From Sphingopyxis flava (GTDB lineage: Bacteria > Pseudomonadota > Alphaproteobacteria > Sphingomonadales > Sphingomonadaceae): a stretch of DNA of 64,000 nt. This document shows, one piece after another, positions 18,333 to 29,470 of this stretch. The translations under genes and the position numbers were made by a program. The stretch's first letter is position 1; every line of letters starts with the position of its first letter. Location of the stretch: assembly GCF_900168005.1 (NCBI RefSeq), contig NZ_FUYP01000014.1, forward strand, positions 1 through 64,000. The letters are read 5' to 3'. The notes beneath the pieces were generated by a model that was not told the origin of the DNA, made no database searches, and saw only the letters and a list, made by a program, of their open reading frames with translations.

Positions 18333-18820
18333 ACGACAGTATCGAGGAACCGAAGCGCCGCGAACATTTCAGCGCGGAAGCGCTGGACGATGGCTGGGTT
18401 AGCTGGAACCTCAATGACCCCACGCGGTTCAACGCCTATCTTGAACCTTTGTCGGTCCGCGTCGAACCTCCGACCCCGGACGGCCGCGCGCGTGCCCGCG
18501 TGCGCATGCTTCCCGAGCGCAAGCACAGCAATCTCGGCGACAATGTCCATGGCGCCGTGTCGCTCGGGCTCGTCGACATTGCGCTATTCGCGGCCGCGCA
18601 TCAGTTCGGGTCGCTCGATGCCGGCCATTCGGTGACGCTAGACCTTTCAACGCAGTTCGTGGGCGCCGGGCGGATCGGCGAGCCGCTCGATGCCCTTGTT
18701 GAACTGGTGCGCGAGACCGGCCGGCTCATCTTTCTGCGCGGACTGGTCGTGCAGGGCGCAAATGACGATCATATCGTCTTGAGCTTTGCGGGCACGATCC
18801 GAAAGGCGAGCCCCAAGTGA
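18329..18820 (+). CDS. PaaI-family acyl-CoA thioesterase
   Basis: 163 residues from a GTG that overlaps the sdhB stop. It is a hotdog-fold protein: the segment [23 protein letters not shown] carries the NxxxxxHGG-like catalytic region of PaaI thioesterases, here NVHGA with the catalytic Asp equivalent in VDIALF. It hydrolyses acyl- or aryl-CoA thioesters in the cytosol; chain preference unknown. Its stop overlaps the zapE start (GTGA at 18817-18820), so sdhB, this gene and zapE form one coupled transcript. Confidence 0.82.
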   Translation: MNDSIEEPKRREHFSAEALDDGWVSWNLNDPTRFNAYLEPLSVRVEPPTPDGRARARVRMLPERKHSNLGDNVHGAVSLGLVDIALFAAAHQFGSLDAGHSVTLDLSTQFVGAGRIGEPLDALVELVRETGRLIFLRGLVVQGANDDHIVLSFAGTIRKASPK

Positions 18821-19956
18821 CATCGGTCCTTGCGGCCTATGATGCGCTCGTTGCCGCCGGTGAACTCCAGTCCGACCCCGAACAGCGCGCCGCCGCCGAG
18901 CGATTGAACCGGCTGCAGGCGGAGCTCGAGGCATCGCCGCCGCGCGGCAGCCTGTTGCGGCGGCTTGCTGGCCGCAAGGCCGAATCCCCGCGCGGTATCT
19001 ATCTCTGGGGCGCGGTCGGGCGCGGCAAGTCGATGCTGATGGATCTCTTCTATGATCAGCTCGGCATCCAGCGGAAGCGGCGCGTCCATTTTCATGCCTT
19101 CATGCAGGACGTTCACGCCCGGATGCGCGAGGCGCGAAAAAGCGAGGCGGGCGACCCGATCCCGGTCGTCGCCGCGTCGCTCGCGCAGAATGTCCGCTGC
19201 CTCGCCTTTGACGAAATGGTGGTGAACAACAGCGCCGACGCCATGATCCTCTCGCGCCTGTTCACTGCGCTGATCGGGTGCGGGGTCACGGTGGTCGCAA
19301 CCTCGAACCGGCCGCCTTGCGACCTCTACAAGGACGGGCTCAACCGCGAACATTTTCTGCCTTTCATCGCGCTCATCGAGGGGCGGCTCGACATCATGGG
19401 TCTGAACGGCCCGACCGACTATCGCCGGCACCGGCTCGGCGATGGCAAGCGCTGGTTCGTCCCTGCCGACGCCGCGGCGACCGAAGCGCTCTCGGCCGCC
19501 TTCTTTCGCCTTACCGACTATCCCCCCGAGGACCGCGCCCATGTCCCATCGCTTGACCTTGACGTCGGCGGGGGACGGACGCTTCATGTGCCGAAGGCGC
19601 TGAAGGGCGTAGCGGTCTTCTCGTTCAAGCGCCTGTGCGGCGAAGCGCGCGGTGCGGCCGACTATCTCGCCGTCGCGCGGCATTTCCATGCCGTGATCCT
19701 CGTCGGCATCCCGCGCATGGGGCCTGAAAACCGGAATGAGGCCGCGCGCTTCGTCACGCTGATCGACTCTCTTTACGAATATAAGGTCAAGCTGCTTGCG
19801 AGCGCGGCGGCCGAGCCCGACGCGCTCTACGTCGCGGGCGATGGGGCCTTCGAGTTCGAACGCACCGCGAGCCGGCTTGCTGAGATGCAGTCGGATGACT
19901 ATCTCGCGCTAGGCCACGGTCAGGATGATGCCGCTGATCGCGCCGCCCCAGCGTGA
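18817..19956 (+). CDS. zapE: AFG1-like ATPase ZapE
   Basis: A 379-residue ATPase of the AFG1/ZapE family. Walker A is WGAVGRGKSM (about 64-73), Walker B is CLAFDEMVV (about 128), and VVATSNRPP supplies the sensor Asn. In Escherichia coli ZapE binds the FtsZ ring under stress. In mitochondria AFG1 helps turn over respiratory-chain subunits, which suits its coupling to sdhB here. The FSFKRLCGEARGAADYL block is a family hallmark. The last 48 bases overlap the convergent deacetylase gene. Confidence 0.93.
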   Translation: MTSVLAAYDALVAAGELQSDPEQRAAAERLNRLQAELEASPPRGSLLRRLAGRKAESPRGIYLWGAVGRGKSMLMDLFYDQLGIQRKRRVHFHAFMQDVHARMREARKSEAGDPIPVVAASLAQNVRCLAFDEMVVNNSADAMILSRLFTALIGCGVTVVATSNRPPCDLYKDGLNREHFLPFIALIEGRLDIMGLNGPTDYRRHRLGDGKRWFVPADAAATEALSAAFFRLTDYPPEDRAHVPSLDLDVGGGRTLHVPKALKGVAVFSFKRLCGEARGAADYLAVARHFHAVILVGIPRMGPENRNEAARFVTLIDSLYEYKVKLLASAAAEPDALYVAGDGAFEFERTASRLAEMQSDDYLALGHGQDDAADRAAPA

Positions 19957-20952
19957 TGAGTTGAGCGCCACATAAATGAGGCTGCGCACATAGCGCAGTT
20001 CATGGGCGACATGCCCGGCCGCCTGCTCGATCCGGCGGCGAACGGTACGCAGCATGCGGGGCTTTGCAACATGGATGCGGCCCGGCTCGGCTGGCGGCAG
20101 GGGCAGCCCGGCAAAGCCGCCGCTCATGACCCGCGGGTCTTCGGCGACCGTGCGGCACAGCGCCTCCATTCGCGCGATCGCAAGCCGGTTGGGGACGGCG
20201 CGGTCCCGGCTGAGAAGCTCGAAGCTGTGGCTGAAGGCGGAGAATTGGATCGCACCGCGCGCCGCGACATGGTCGAGCGCGTCGCGCATCTCCTCCTCCG
20301 ACATCGCGCACAGCTGCGCGGGGCGAAAGCGTTCGGCGTCCTCGAGCAGGCCGCTTATGGGCACCTCGCAGACGCCGTGGTGAAAGCGCATGCCAAGGTT
20401 GTCGGGGTCGAGCGTGATCGCGCAGCCCCGCCCTACCCAGGCCGCGTTGAAGCTGCTGTCATACTGGAAGCCGAGCGCTGCGAGCGCTCGCAAAGTGTCG
20501 TCGTTCGCGCCGAAATTCCCGGCGCGAAAAGCGATGGGGCGCGGCGCGCCCGACCGGGTCAACATGTCGCTTGCGAGCCCGATCAGTCTTTTTTGCGCTG
20601 CGAGCGGAAAATCGCCGATATTGCGTCCCGTCATTCGGCCCACCGGGTTCAGCCGCGCAAACCGCAGCCATTCGGTATGAATGTGGAGCTGAACCTCATG
20701 CCCGCGGCGGATGATCGGCTGGACGATCGCTTCGACGATCTTCGGGCCGAGCACGAGGGCGGGCATCGGATCGACGAAGAACACACCCTTGAGACCGAAG
20801 CGGTCGAGCATGTCCATCTGGAAATGGATGCCGAAATCGCCGTCGCGGCAGCGGCCAAGAATCGAGCTTTCGAAATTGGCTCGCGCATCGAACCCCCGCT
20901 GGTGGAGGCCGGCCGACATTTCGGTATCGAAGCTGATGATCGCCCGCGTCAT
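19909..20952 (-). CDS. Polysaccharide deacetylase family protein
   Basis: About 347 residues with the NodB-like beginning AIISFDTEMSAG (metal-binding FDTE), VQLHIHTEW (His motif) and FRAGNFGANDDTL (third motif). These are the typical catalytic blocks of metal-dependent carbohydrate deacetylases acting on N- or O-acetylated sugars. No signal peptide is seen. MTRAIISF at 20952 is chosen, and MARV at 20964 is equally possible. The 3' end overlaps zapE tail-to-tail. The PAP2 phosphatase lies just upstream on the same strand (about 40-50-base gap), so the two may act on the same envelope polymer or lipid carrier. Confidence 0.78.
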   Translation of the reverse strand: MTRAIISFDTEMSAGLHQRGFDARANFESSILGRCRDGDFGIHFQMDMLDRFGLKGVFFVDPMPALVLGPKIVEAIVQPIIRRGHEVQLHIHTEWLRFARLNPVGRMTGRNIGDFPLAAQKRLIGLASDMLTRSGAPRPIAFRAGNFGANDDTLRALAALGFQYDSSFNAAWVGRGCAITLDPDNLGMRFHHGVCEVPISGLLEDAERFRPAQLCAMSEEEMRDALDHVAARGAIQFSAFSHSFELLSRDRAVPNRLAIARMEALCRTVAEDPRVMSGGFAGLPLPPAEPGRIHVAKPRMLRTVRRRIEQAAGHVAHELRYVRSLIYVALNSSRWGGAISGIILTVA

Positions 20953-21005
20953 GACGCGAGCCATAGCAAGGCCGGGATAAGGGAGAGTTAAGCGCCTTTT
21001 TCCCG

Positions 21006-21548
21006 TTAGAAGCGCAAGGTCACATCGACGCCTGCGCTCTTCGAATCCCCCCAGGGAAGGATCTGGACGCGCGCGTTCGCCCTTGTCGTGACGAGATGTC
21101 CCGTCGCAGTGCCGATCACCGCGCCTGCGAGCACGTCACCGACCCGGTGCCGTCTCGCCTCGACGCGGCTTAATCCGACAAAGGAGGCGACGATATAGGC
21201 AGGCAATCCCGCTTCCCAGCCATAGCGATTGTGAAGAGTCGCCGCGGCAGCGAAGCTCGTCGATGCGTGGCCTGAGGGAAAGCTCTTGTTGTCACTGCCG
21301 TCCGGGCGGCGCGACGGGAAGGCTTCCTTCAGGCCCTGGGTGATCAGGATCGTGCCGCCGACGCTCCCGCCAGCCTCGAGCACGCCTTCCCAGTCGCCTT
21401 GCACAGCCGGCACGCCAAAGGCGGCGACGACCAGGGCATTTTTCGCGATCGTGCCGGCGTCGTCCCAGCCCTTCTCGCTGGCCTGGGTCGGCGCGGCAAT
21501 GCTAAGCGAGAGAGCGAAAGCCAATCCGGCGGCGCTGCATCTGATCAT
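21006..21548 (-). CDS. Secreted PAP2-family phosphatase
   Basis: A 180-residue protein with a signal peptide (about 1-23, ending PTQAS). It has the three PAP2 motifs: KEAFPSRRP (KX6RP-like), FPSGHAS and SRVEARRHRVGD. These give the lipid-phosphate phosphatase active site with the PSGH His and the final His nucleophile. It is probably periplasmic, dephosphorylating undecaprenyl pyrophosphate or another lipid phosphate. It lacks the multiple helices of PgpB, so it is a small PAP2 form. First of two genes with the polysaccharide deacetylase. Confidence 0.85.
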   Translation of the reverse strand: MIRCSAAGLAFALSLSIAAPTQASEKGWDDAGTIAKNALVVAAFGVPAVQGDWEGVLEAGGSVGGTILITQGLKEAFPSRRPDGSDNKSFPSGHASTSFAAAATLHNRYGWEAGLPAYIVASFVGLSRVEARRHRVGDVLAGAVIGTATGHLVTTRANARVQILPWGDSKSAGVDVTLRF

Positions 21549-22818
<1,270 letters not shown>

Positions 22819-22826
22819 TTTCTTCT

Positions 22827-22876
22827 CCCCGGCCCACGCCGGGGATCTCCTTGATGGACCCCGGCTTCCGCCGGGG
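22827..22876. repeat. REP-like tandem hairpins between mdh and sucD
   Basis: Two perfect hairpins CCCCGGC-(4)-GCCGGGG, arms 22827-22833/22838-22844 and 22859-22865/22870-22876, sit nine bases after the mdh stop and fill most of the 81-base gap. They match the units at 1891-1968 and 27961-28030. Confidence 0.75.
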
Positions 22877-22899
22877 AAATGCGAAACGGAAGCCAGACT

Positions 22900-23790
22900 A
22901 TGTCCATTCTCATCGACAAGAATACCAAGGTCATCACGCAAGGCATGACCGGTGCAACCGGCACCTTCCACACCGAACAGGCCCTCGCCTATGGCACGCA
23001 GATGGTCGGCGGCGTGACGCCGGGCAAGGGCGGGACGACGCATATCGGCCTGCCGATGTTCGACACCGTCGCGGAAGCGAAGCATGCGACCGGTGCGAGC
23101 GCATCGGTCATCTATGTGCCGCCGCCGTTCGCCGCCGACTCGATCCTCGAGGCGATCGACGCCGAGATCGAGCTCATTGTCGCGATCACCGAGGGCATTC
23201 CTGTGCTCGACATGGTAAAGGTCAAGCGCGCTCTTTCGGGTTCGAAATCGCGCCTGATCGGCCCCAACTGCCCGGGCGTGCTGACGCCTGACGAGTGCAA
23301 GATCGGCATCATGCCGGGTTCGATCTTCAAGAAGGGCAGCGTCGGTGTCGTCTCGCGCTCCGGCACGCTGACCTATGAAGCGGTGTTCCAGACCTCGAAC
23401 GTCGGGCTTGGCCAGACAACCGCCGTCGGCATCGGCGGCGACCCGGTCAATGGCACCAACTTTATCGACGTACTCGAGCTCTTCCTTGCCGACGATGAAA
23501 CCAAGTCGATCATCATGATCGGCGAGATCGGCGGCGACGCCGAGGAGCAGGCGGCGCAGTTCCTGATCGACGAGGCGAAGCGCGGCCGCAAGAAGCCGAT
23601 GGTCGGCTTCATCGCGGGCCGCACCGCGCCTCCGGGGCGTCGCATGGGCCACGCCGGCGCGATCGTGTCGGGCGGCAAGGGCGACGCCGAGAGCAAGATC
23701 GCCGCGATGGAGGCTGCGGGCATTACCGTGTCGGCGAGCCCGTCCGAACTCGGCACCACGCTCGCCGAAGTGCTGAAGGAACGCGTCTGA
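22900..23790 (+). CDS. sucD: Succinyl-CoA synthetase alpha subunit
   Basis: A 296-residue alpha subunit that carries the phosphohistidine during succinyl-CoA cleavage. [19 protein letters not shown] binds CoA. GPNCPGVL and [11 protein letters not shown] (phospho-His about 243) complete the signature. ATG 22900 directly precedes [11 protein letters not shown], the usual start. A beta subunit is obligatory, but sucC is not in this window, so it must be encoded elsewhere. sucA follows after 91 bases. Confidence 0.96.
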   Translation: MSILIDKNTKVITQGMTGATGTFHTEQALAYGTQMVGGVTPGKGGTTHIGLPMFDTVAEAKHATGASASVIYVPPPFAADSILEAIDAEIELIVAITEGIPVLDMVKVKRALSGSKSRLIGPNCPGVLTPDECKIGIMPGSIFKKGSVGVVSRSGTLTYEAVFQTSNVGLGQTTAVGIGGDPVNGTNFIDVLELFLADDETKSIIMIGEIGGDAEEQAAQFLIDEAKRGRKKPMVGFIAGRTAPPGRRMGHAGAIVSGGKGDAESKIAAMEAAGITVSASPSELGTTLAEVLKERV

Positions 23791-23881
23791 GGACCTGCGC
23801 CCGCGGGCGGCTTTGCATTGCCGGCGGGCGCGGATCCCCCTATCCTTCGCCTGCCATTCCTCCCCGAGAATGGAAACGACG

Positions 23882-26695
23882 ATGAACCTCGAACGACAGA
23901 GCTTTGACATCGACGAGCCGCAGCCCGGTCCGAGCTGGGCGCCTAAGAACTGGCCCCTGATCGACGCCGACGATCTGACGGCCGCACTCGATCCGCAGCA
24001 GATGCAGGTTGCGGTAAAGGCTGCCGCCGCCAAGGCCGGTCAGCCGCTGTCGAACGCCGAGGTCGAGCGCGCCGCCGACGAGGCGATCCGCGCGATGATG
24101 CTGATCCGCACCTATCGTGTGCGCGGCCACCTCGCGGCAACGCTTGATCCGCTTGGTCTGTCGAAGCACGAGCTGCCCGCCGACCTCACGCCGGAGTATC
24201 ACGGGTTCGTCGGCGCAGACCAGGACCGGCCGATCTTCCTCGGCGGAACGCTCGGCCTTGAAAAGGCGAGCGTGCGCGAGATCGTGGCGATCTTGCAGGC
24301 CAATTACTGCGGTCATGTCGGTCTTGAATATATGCACATCTCCGATGTCGAGGAACGGCGCTTCCTGCAGGATCGGATGGAGGGCGCCGACAAGCGCGTC
24401 GAGTTCACGCCCGAGGGCAAGCAGGCGATCCTCAAGAAGGTGATCGACGCCGAGGAGTGGGAGAAGTTTCTCGCCAAGAAATATGTCGGGACCAAGCGCT
24501 TCGGGCTCGATGGCGGCGAGGCGATGATTCCCGCAATGGAAGCCATTATCAAATATGGCGGCCAGTACGGCGTCCGCGAAATCGTATATGGCATGGCGCA
24601 TCGCGGGCGGCTCAACATGCTCGCCAATGTGATGGCGAAGCCCTACCGCGTCATATTCCACGAGTTCCATGGCGGGAGCGCCAACCCCACCGACGTGGGC
24701 GGGTCGGGCGATGTCAAATATCACCTCGGCACCTCGACCGACCGCGAGTTTGACGGGATCAGCGTCCACATGTCGCTCGTCCCCAACCCCTCGCACCTCG
24801 AGGCGGTCGATCCTGTCGTGCTGGGCAAGGTGCGCGCGCAACAGGTCCACCGCGACGACCTCGGCAAGCATGAGCAGGTGCTGCCCGTGCTGATCCATGG
24901 CGACGCCGCCTTTGCCGGGCAGGGGATCGTCTGGGAATGCCTCGGCTTCTCGGGCGTGCGTGGATACAATACTGGCGGCTGCATCCATTTCATCGTCAAC
25001 AACCAGATCGGCTTCACGACGAGCCCGCAATTCGCGCGCTCCTCGCCCTATCCCTCGGACGTCGCCAAGGGCGTCCAGGCGCCGATCCTTCACGTCAACG
25101 GCGACGACCCCGAGGCCGTGACATTCGCATGCAAGCTCGCGATCGATTTTCGCCAGCAGTTCAAGCGCGACATCGTCATCGACATGTGGTGCTATCGCCG
25201 CTTCGGCCACAATGAGGGCGACGAGCCGAGCTTCACCCAGCCGCTGATGTACAAGACGATCCGGCAGCATCCGCCGGTCAGCGAATTATTTGCCGCGCGC
25301 CTCGTCGACGAAGGCGTGATCGATGCCGATTTTGTCACGCGGCACCGCGCCGAATTCATCGCGCACCTCGAAGAGGAGTTCAAACTCGGCGCCGATTACA
25401 AGCCCAACAAGGCGGACTGGTTCGCTGGCCGCTGGTCGGGCCTTTATGCGCCCAAGGATGATGGCGGCAACCGCCGCAACGTCGAAACCGGGGTGACAAG
25501 CAAGCTGTTCGATGCGGTCGGCCGCGCCATCACCACCATCCCCGAGGATGTCGACGTCCATAAGACGCTCCGCCGCGTGATCGACGCGCGCGCGGAGATG
25601 TTCAAGTCGGGAGAAAATTTCGACTGGGCGACCGGCGAGGCGCTGGCGTTCGGCACGCTGCTGAGCGAGGGCTATCAGGTCCGCCTGTCGGGTCAGGATT
25701 CAGGGCGCGGTACCTTCAGCCAGCGTCACGCCGTCTGGGTCGACCAGACGACGGAGGCCAAATATGTGCCGCTGAAGACGCTCCCGCACGGCCGCTTCGA
25801 GGTGCTCGACAGCCCCTTGAGCGAATATGGCGTGCTCGGCTTCGAATATGGCTATGCGATGGCCGATCCCAAGAGCCTCGTGCTCTGGGAGGCGCAGTTT
25901 GGCGACTTTGCGAACGGCGCGCAGATCATGATCGACCAGTTCATCGCGAGCGGAGAAGCCAAATGGCTGCGCGCCAACGGCCTCGTGATGCTGTTGCCGC
26001 ATGGCTATGAAGGACAGGGACCCGAGCACAGCTCGGCGCGTCTTGAACGCTTCCTTCAGCTGTGCGCGGGCGACAATATCCAGGTCTGCAACATCACGAC
26101 GCCGGCCAATTACTTCCACGTACTGCGCCGCCAGATGCTCCGCGACTTCCGCAAGCCGCTGATCATCATGACGCCCAAGTCGCTGCTTCGGCACAAGCTC
26201 GCGGTCAGCAGCCGCGATGAGTTCCTCGGCGACAGCCATTTCATGCGCATCAAGTCCGACATGGCGCCGCCCGCCGACGACAAGATCCGGCGACTGGTGC
26301 TCTGCTCGGGCAAGGTCGCCTACGATTTGATGGAGGCGCGCGACAGCGCTGGCCTCGACGACGTCAGCGTGGTGCGCATCGAACAGCTCTACCCCTTCCC
26401 CGGAGAAGCGCTTGCCATCCGTCTCAAGCGGATGACAAATCTTCAGGAGGTGGTGTGGGCGCAGGAAGAACCGCGCAACAATGGGGCCTGGTTCTTCGTT
26501 GAATCGCTGATCGAGGAAAGCCTGAATGCCGCGGGTCACAAGGGGATGCGCCCGCGCTATGCCGGCCGTGCCGCCGCGGCATCGCCCGCCACGGGTCTGA
26601 TGAGCCGCCATCAGACCGAGCAGGCCGCGCTCGTCGCCGATGCGCTCGACCTCAGCGTTCGCGCCGAAATCCGCCGTACCAAGAACAAAGCCTGA
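23882..26695 (+). CDS. sucA: 2-oxoglutarate dehydrogenase E1 component
   Basis: About 937 residues, normal for the homodimeric E1. It decarboxylates 2-oxoglutarate with ThDP and passes succinyl to the lipoyl domain of E2. Seen in order are the N-terminal E2-interaction stretch (SWAPKNWPL), YGMAHRGRLNMLANV, the ThDP region HGDAAFAGQG, HFIVNNQIGFTTSP and MWCYRRFGHNEGDEP. The C-terminal LPHGYEGQGPEHSSARLERFLQ is also present. ATG 23882 is used; ATG 23870 is an equally possible start four codons upstream. sucB follows after 21 bases, so both are co-transcribed. Confidence 0.97.
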   Translation: MNLERQSFDIDEPQPGPSWAPKNWPLIDADDLTAALDPQQMQVAVKAAAAKAGQPLSNAEVERAADEAIRAMMLIRTYRVRGHLAATLDPLGLSKHELPADLTPEYHGFVGADQDRPIFLGGTLGLEKASVREIVAILQANYCGHVGLEYMHISDVEERRFLQDRMEGADKRVEFTPEGKQAILKKVIDAEEWEKFLAKKYVGTKRFGLDGGEAMIPAMEAIIKYGGQYGVREIVYGMAHRGRLNMLANVMAKPYRVIFHEFHGGSANPTDVGGSGDVKYHLGTSTDREFDGISVHMSLVPNPSHLEAVDPVVLGKVRAQQVHRDDLGKHEQVLPVLIHGDAAFAGQGIVWECLGFSGVRGYNTGGCIHFIVNNQIGFTTSPQFARSSPYPSDVAKGVQAPILHVNGDDPEAVTFACKLAIDFRQQFKRDIVIDMWCYRRFGHNEGDEPSFTQPLMYKTIRQHPPVSELFAARLVDEGVIDADFVTRHRAEFIAHLEEEFKLGADYKPNKADWFAGRWSGLYAPKDDGGNRRNVETGVTSKLFDAVGRAITTIPEDVDVHKTLRRVIDARAEMFKSGENFDWATGEALAFGTLLSEGYQVRLSGQDSGRGTFSQRHAVWVDQTTEAKYVPLKTLPHGRFEVLDSPLSEYGVLGFEYGYAMADPKSLVLWEAQFGDFANGAQIMIDQFIASGEAKWLRANGLVMLLPHGYEGQGPEHSSARLERFLQLCAGDNIQVCNITTPANYFHVLRRQMLRDFRKPLIIMTPKSLLRHKLAVSSRDEFLGDSHFMRIKSDMAPPADDKIRRLVLCSGKVAYDLMEARDSAGLDDVSVVRIEQLYPFPGEALAIRLKRMTNLQEVVWAQEEPRNNGAWFFVESLIEESLNAAGHKGMRPRYAGRAAAASPATGLMSRHQTEQAALVADALDLSVRAEIRRTKNKA

Positions 26696-26716
26696 TCTCC
26701 CGCAAGGAATGACCCC

Positions 26717-27952
26717 ATGAGCACCGAAGTCAAAGTACCCACCCTCGGCGAAAGCGTCACCGAAGCGACGATCGGCGAATGGCTGAAGCAGCCGGGCGAT
26801 GCGGTCGCGGTCGACGAGCCGATCGCGAGCCTCGAAACCGACAAGGTCGCGGTCGAGGTGCCCTCCCCGGTCGCGGGCGTGATGGGCCAGCAGGTCGCCG
26901 CGGTTGGCGACACGGTCAATGTCGGCGCGGTGATTGCGACGATCGAGGCGGGCGAGGGCAAGCCCGCCGCGGCAGCTCCATCGCCCGCTTCTGCGGCAAA
27001 GGCCGAAGCCGCCGCGCCCGCCCCCGCCGCAACGGGCGAGGCGGCCGACACTGTCCCGACCCTGTCACCGGCGGTACGGCGACTGGTGCTTGAGCATGGC
27101 CTCGATCCGAGCAAGATCAAGGGGACGGGCAAGGACGGCCGGCTGACCAAGGAGGATGTGCTCGCCGCCGCCAACGCTGCGCCCGATGCGTCCGCGGCCG
27201 CTCCGGCATCTGCCGCCGCCGCGCCGACCCCCGCTGCGAGCGGTTCCCCGGGTCGCCGCGAAGAACGCGTCAAGATGACGCGGATGCGCCAGACGATCGC
27301 CAAGCGGCTGAAGTCGGCGCAGGACACCGCCGCGATGCTGACCACCTTCAACGACTGCGACATGTCGGCGGTGATCGAGACGCGCGAGAAATATCGCGAA
27401 AGTTTCGAGAAGAAACATGGCGTTCGCCTCGGCTTCATGAGCTTTTTCACCAAGGCGGTCGCGCTTGCTGCGCACGACATTCCTGCGGTCAATGCACGCA
27501 TCGACGGCGATGAGATCATCTATCATGATTATCTCGACGTGTCGGTCGCGGTCAGCGCGCCCAACGGCCTCGTCGTGCCGATCGTCCGCAATGCCGAAAG
27601 CCTGTCCTTCGCCGAGATCGAAAAGGCGATCGCTGACCTTGGCAAGCGGGCCAAGGAAGGCACGCTGACCATGGAAGATATGACGGGCGGCACCTTCACC
27701 ATCTCGAACGGCGGCGTCTTCGGCGGCCTCATGTCGACGCCGATCATCAACCCGCCGCAGTCGGCAGTTCTTGGCCTCCACCGCATCGAGGACCGCCCGG
27801 TCGTCCGGAACGGCGAGATCGTGATCCGCCCGATGATGTATCTGGCACTCAGCTACGACCACCGTCTGGTCGACGGCCGCGAGGCGGTGACCTTCCTCAA
27901 GACGATCAAGGAAGCGATCGAGGATCCCACGCGGCTGCTCATCGATTTGTAA
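26717..27952 (+). CDS. sucB: 2-oxoglutarate dehydrogenase E2 (dihydrolipoyl succinyltransferase)
   Basis: 411 residues. A single N-terminal lipoyl domain (about 1-77) has the modified Lys in [10 protein letters not shown] (about 44). An Ala/Pro linker follows, then the peripheral E1/E3-binding domain ([19 protein letters not shown], about 117-150), a second Ala/Pro linker, and the catalytic domain ending in the active-site [13 protein letters not shown]. It forms the core of the complex that makes succinyl-CoA. One lipoyl domain is typical for the OGDH E2. Followed by three hairpins and lpd. Confidence 0.97.
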   Translation: MSTEVKVPTLGESVTEATIGEWLKQPGDAVAVDEPIASLETDKVAVEVPSPVAGVMGQQVAAVGDTVNVGAVIATIEAGEGKPAAAAPSPASAAKAEAAAPAPAATGEAADTVPTLSPAVRRLVLEHGLDPSKIKGTGKDGRLTKEDVLAAANAAPDASAAAPASAAAAPTPAASGSPGRREERVKMTRMRQTIAKRLKSAQDTAAMLTTFNDCDMSAVIETREKYRESFEKKHGVRLGFMSFFTKAVALAAHDIPAVNARIDGDEIIYHDYLDVSVAVSAPNGLVVPIVRNAESLSFAEIEKAIADLGKRAKEGTLTMEDMTGGTFTISNGGVFGGLMSTPIINPPQSAVLGLHRIEDRPVVRNGEIVIRPMMYLALSYDHRLVDGREAVTFLKTIKEAIEDPTRLLIDL

Positions 27953-27960
27953 AAGACGTC

Positions 27961-28030
27961 GCCCCGGCAAAGCCGGGGCCGCTACCCGCTGGCGCCGCCG
28001 TCGACGCCAGCGATCCCGGCGCCGCCGGGA
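27961..28030. repeat. REP-like triple hairpin between sucB and lpd
   Basis: Three hairpins lie in a row. GCCCCGGC-AAA-GCCGGGGC has arms 27961-27968 and 27972-27979. A GCTGGCG/CGCCAGC stem has arms 27988-27994 and 28005-28011. TCCCGGC-GCC-GCCGGGA has arms 28014-28020 and 28024-28030. The first and third match the units at 1891 and 22827. They begin eight bases after the sucB stop, ideally placed to separate sucAB mRNA from lpd mRNA. Confidence 0.75.
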
Positions 28031-28048
28031 TGACGAATGGAGTTGATA

Positions 28049-29446
28049 ATGGCTGATTACGACTACGACGTCCTTGTCATCGGTGCCGGCCCGGGTGGCT
28101 ATGTCGCGGCGATTCGCGCGGCGCAGCTGGGGCTCAAGACCGCTTGTGCCGAAGGGCGCGAGACACTGGGGGGCACCTGCCTCAACGTCGGCTGCATCCC
28201 GTCGAAGGCGATGCTGCATGCGTCGGAATATTTTGAAGCCGCAGCCGGCGGCGCGATGGAGAAAATGGGGATCAAGGTGAAGCCCCAGCTCGACCTCGAC
28301 GCGATGCACGGCCAGCGCAAGGATGCAGTGAAGGGCCTGACTGGCGGCATCGAGTTCCTCTTCAAGAAGAATAAGGTCGACTGGCTTAAGGGCTATGCCA
28401 AGTTCACATCGAACGACACCGTCGAAGTGGCGGGCAGGGCCGTGAGCGCGAAGAATATCATCATCGCGACCGGCTCGTCGGTCACGCCGCTCCCGGGCGT
28501 CGACGTCGACAATGCAAAGGGCACAATCGTCGATTCGACCGGTGCACTCGAACTGGCGAAGGTTCCTGGGCATATGGTCGTGATTGGCGGCGGCGTGATC
28601 GGGCTCGAACTCGGCAGCGTCTGGCGCCGTCTCGGCGCCAAGGTCACCTGCGTCGAATTCCTCGACCAGATCCTGCCCGGCATGGACGGCGACGTTCGCA
28701 AGGAAGCGAACAAGATTTTCAAGAAGCAGGGCATTGAGTTCAAGCTCAAGACCAAGGTCACGAAGGCCGAGGTCAAGGGCAAAAAAGCCGTGCTGACACT
28801 CGAACCCGCGGCCGGCGGCGAGGCGGAAACGCTCGAAGCCGATGTCGTCCTCGTGTCGATCGGGCGCCGTGCGAACACCGACGGGCTTGGCCTCGACAAG
28901 GCAGGGCTCGAAGTCAACAAGCGCGGCCAGATAGAAATCGACCATGAATTCCGCACCGCGGTCAGCGGCATCTGGGCGATCGGCGATGTCGTTCCAGGTC
29001 CGATGCTCGCGCACAAGGCCGAAGACGAGGGCATTGCCTGCGCCGAGAATATCGCGGGGCAGACCGGCATCGTGAACCACGATGTCATCCCGTCGGTCGT
29101 CTACACCTGGCCCGAAATCGCGGGCGTCGGGCTCACCGAGGAAGCGGCGAAGGAAAAAGGCGAGGTCAAGATCGGAAAATTCCCGATGCTCGCCAACAGC
29201 CGCGCCAAGACCAACCATGAACCCGACGGGTTTGTGAAGATTATTGCCGATGCAAAGAGCGATCGTGTGCTCGGCGTCTGGTGCATCGCGAGCGTTGCCG
29301 GCACGATGATCGCGCAGGCCGCGCAGGCGATGGAATTTGGTGCGACCAGCGAGGATATCGCCTACACCTGTCATGCGCATCCGACGCATAGCGAGGCAAT
29401 CAAGGAAGCCGCGATGGCGGTGACGGGAAAACCGATCCACATCTGA
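28049..29446 (+). CDS. lpdA: Dihydrolipoyl dehydrogenase (E3)
   Basis: A 465-residue FAD flavoprotein that reoxidises dihydrolipoamide with NAD+. The FAD Rossmann loop is VIGAGPGGYVAA, the redox disulfide is GGTCLNVGCIPSK, and the NAD loop is VIGGGVIGLELGS. The C-terminal interface motif HAHPTHSEAIKEAA supplies the catalytic His-Glu pair. GGAG seven bases before ATG 28049 decides the start over the ATG at 28037. Its position after sucAB assigns it to the 2-oxoglutarate complex, although it may also serve other lipoyl complexes. Confidence 0.96.
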   Translation: MADYDYDVLVIGAGPGGYVAAIRAAQLGLKTACAEGRETLGGTCLNVGCIPSKAMLHASEYFEAAAGGAMEKMGIKVKPQLDLDAMHGQRKDAVKGLTGGIEFLFKKNKVDWLKGYAKFTSNDTVEVAGRAVSAKNIIIATGSSVTPLPGVDVDNAKGTIVDSTGALELAKVPGHMVVIGGGVIGLELGSVWRRLGAKVTCVEFLDQILPGMDGDVRKEANKIFKKQGIEFKLKTKVTKAEVKGKKAVLTLEPAAGGEAETLEADVVLVSIGRRANTDGLGLDKAGLEVNKRGQIEIDHEFRTAVSGIWAIGDVVPGPMLAHKAEDEGIACAENIAGQTGIVNHDVIPSVVYTWPEIAGVGLTEEAAKEKGEVKIGKFPMLANSRAKTNHEPDGFVKIIADAKSDRVLGVWCIASVAGTMIAQAAQAMEFGATSEDIAYTCHAHPTHSEAIKEAAMAVTGKPIHI

Positions 29447-29470
29447 CGGCAGGCACAGGGGGAACAGATT

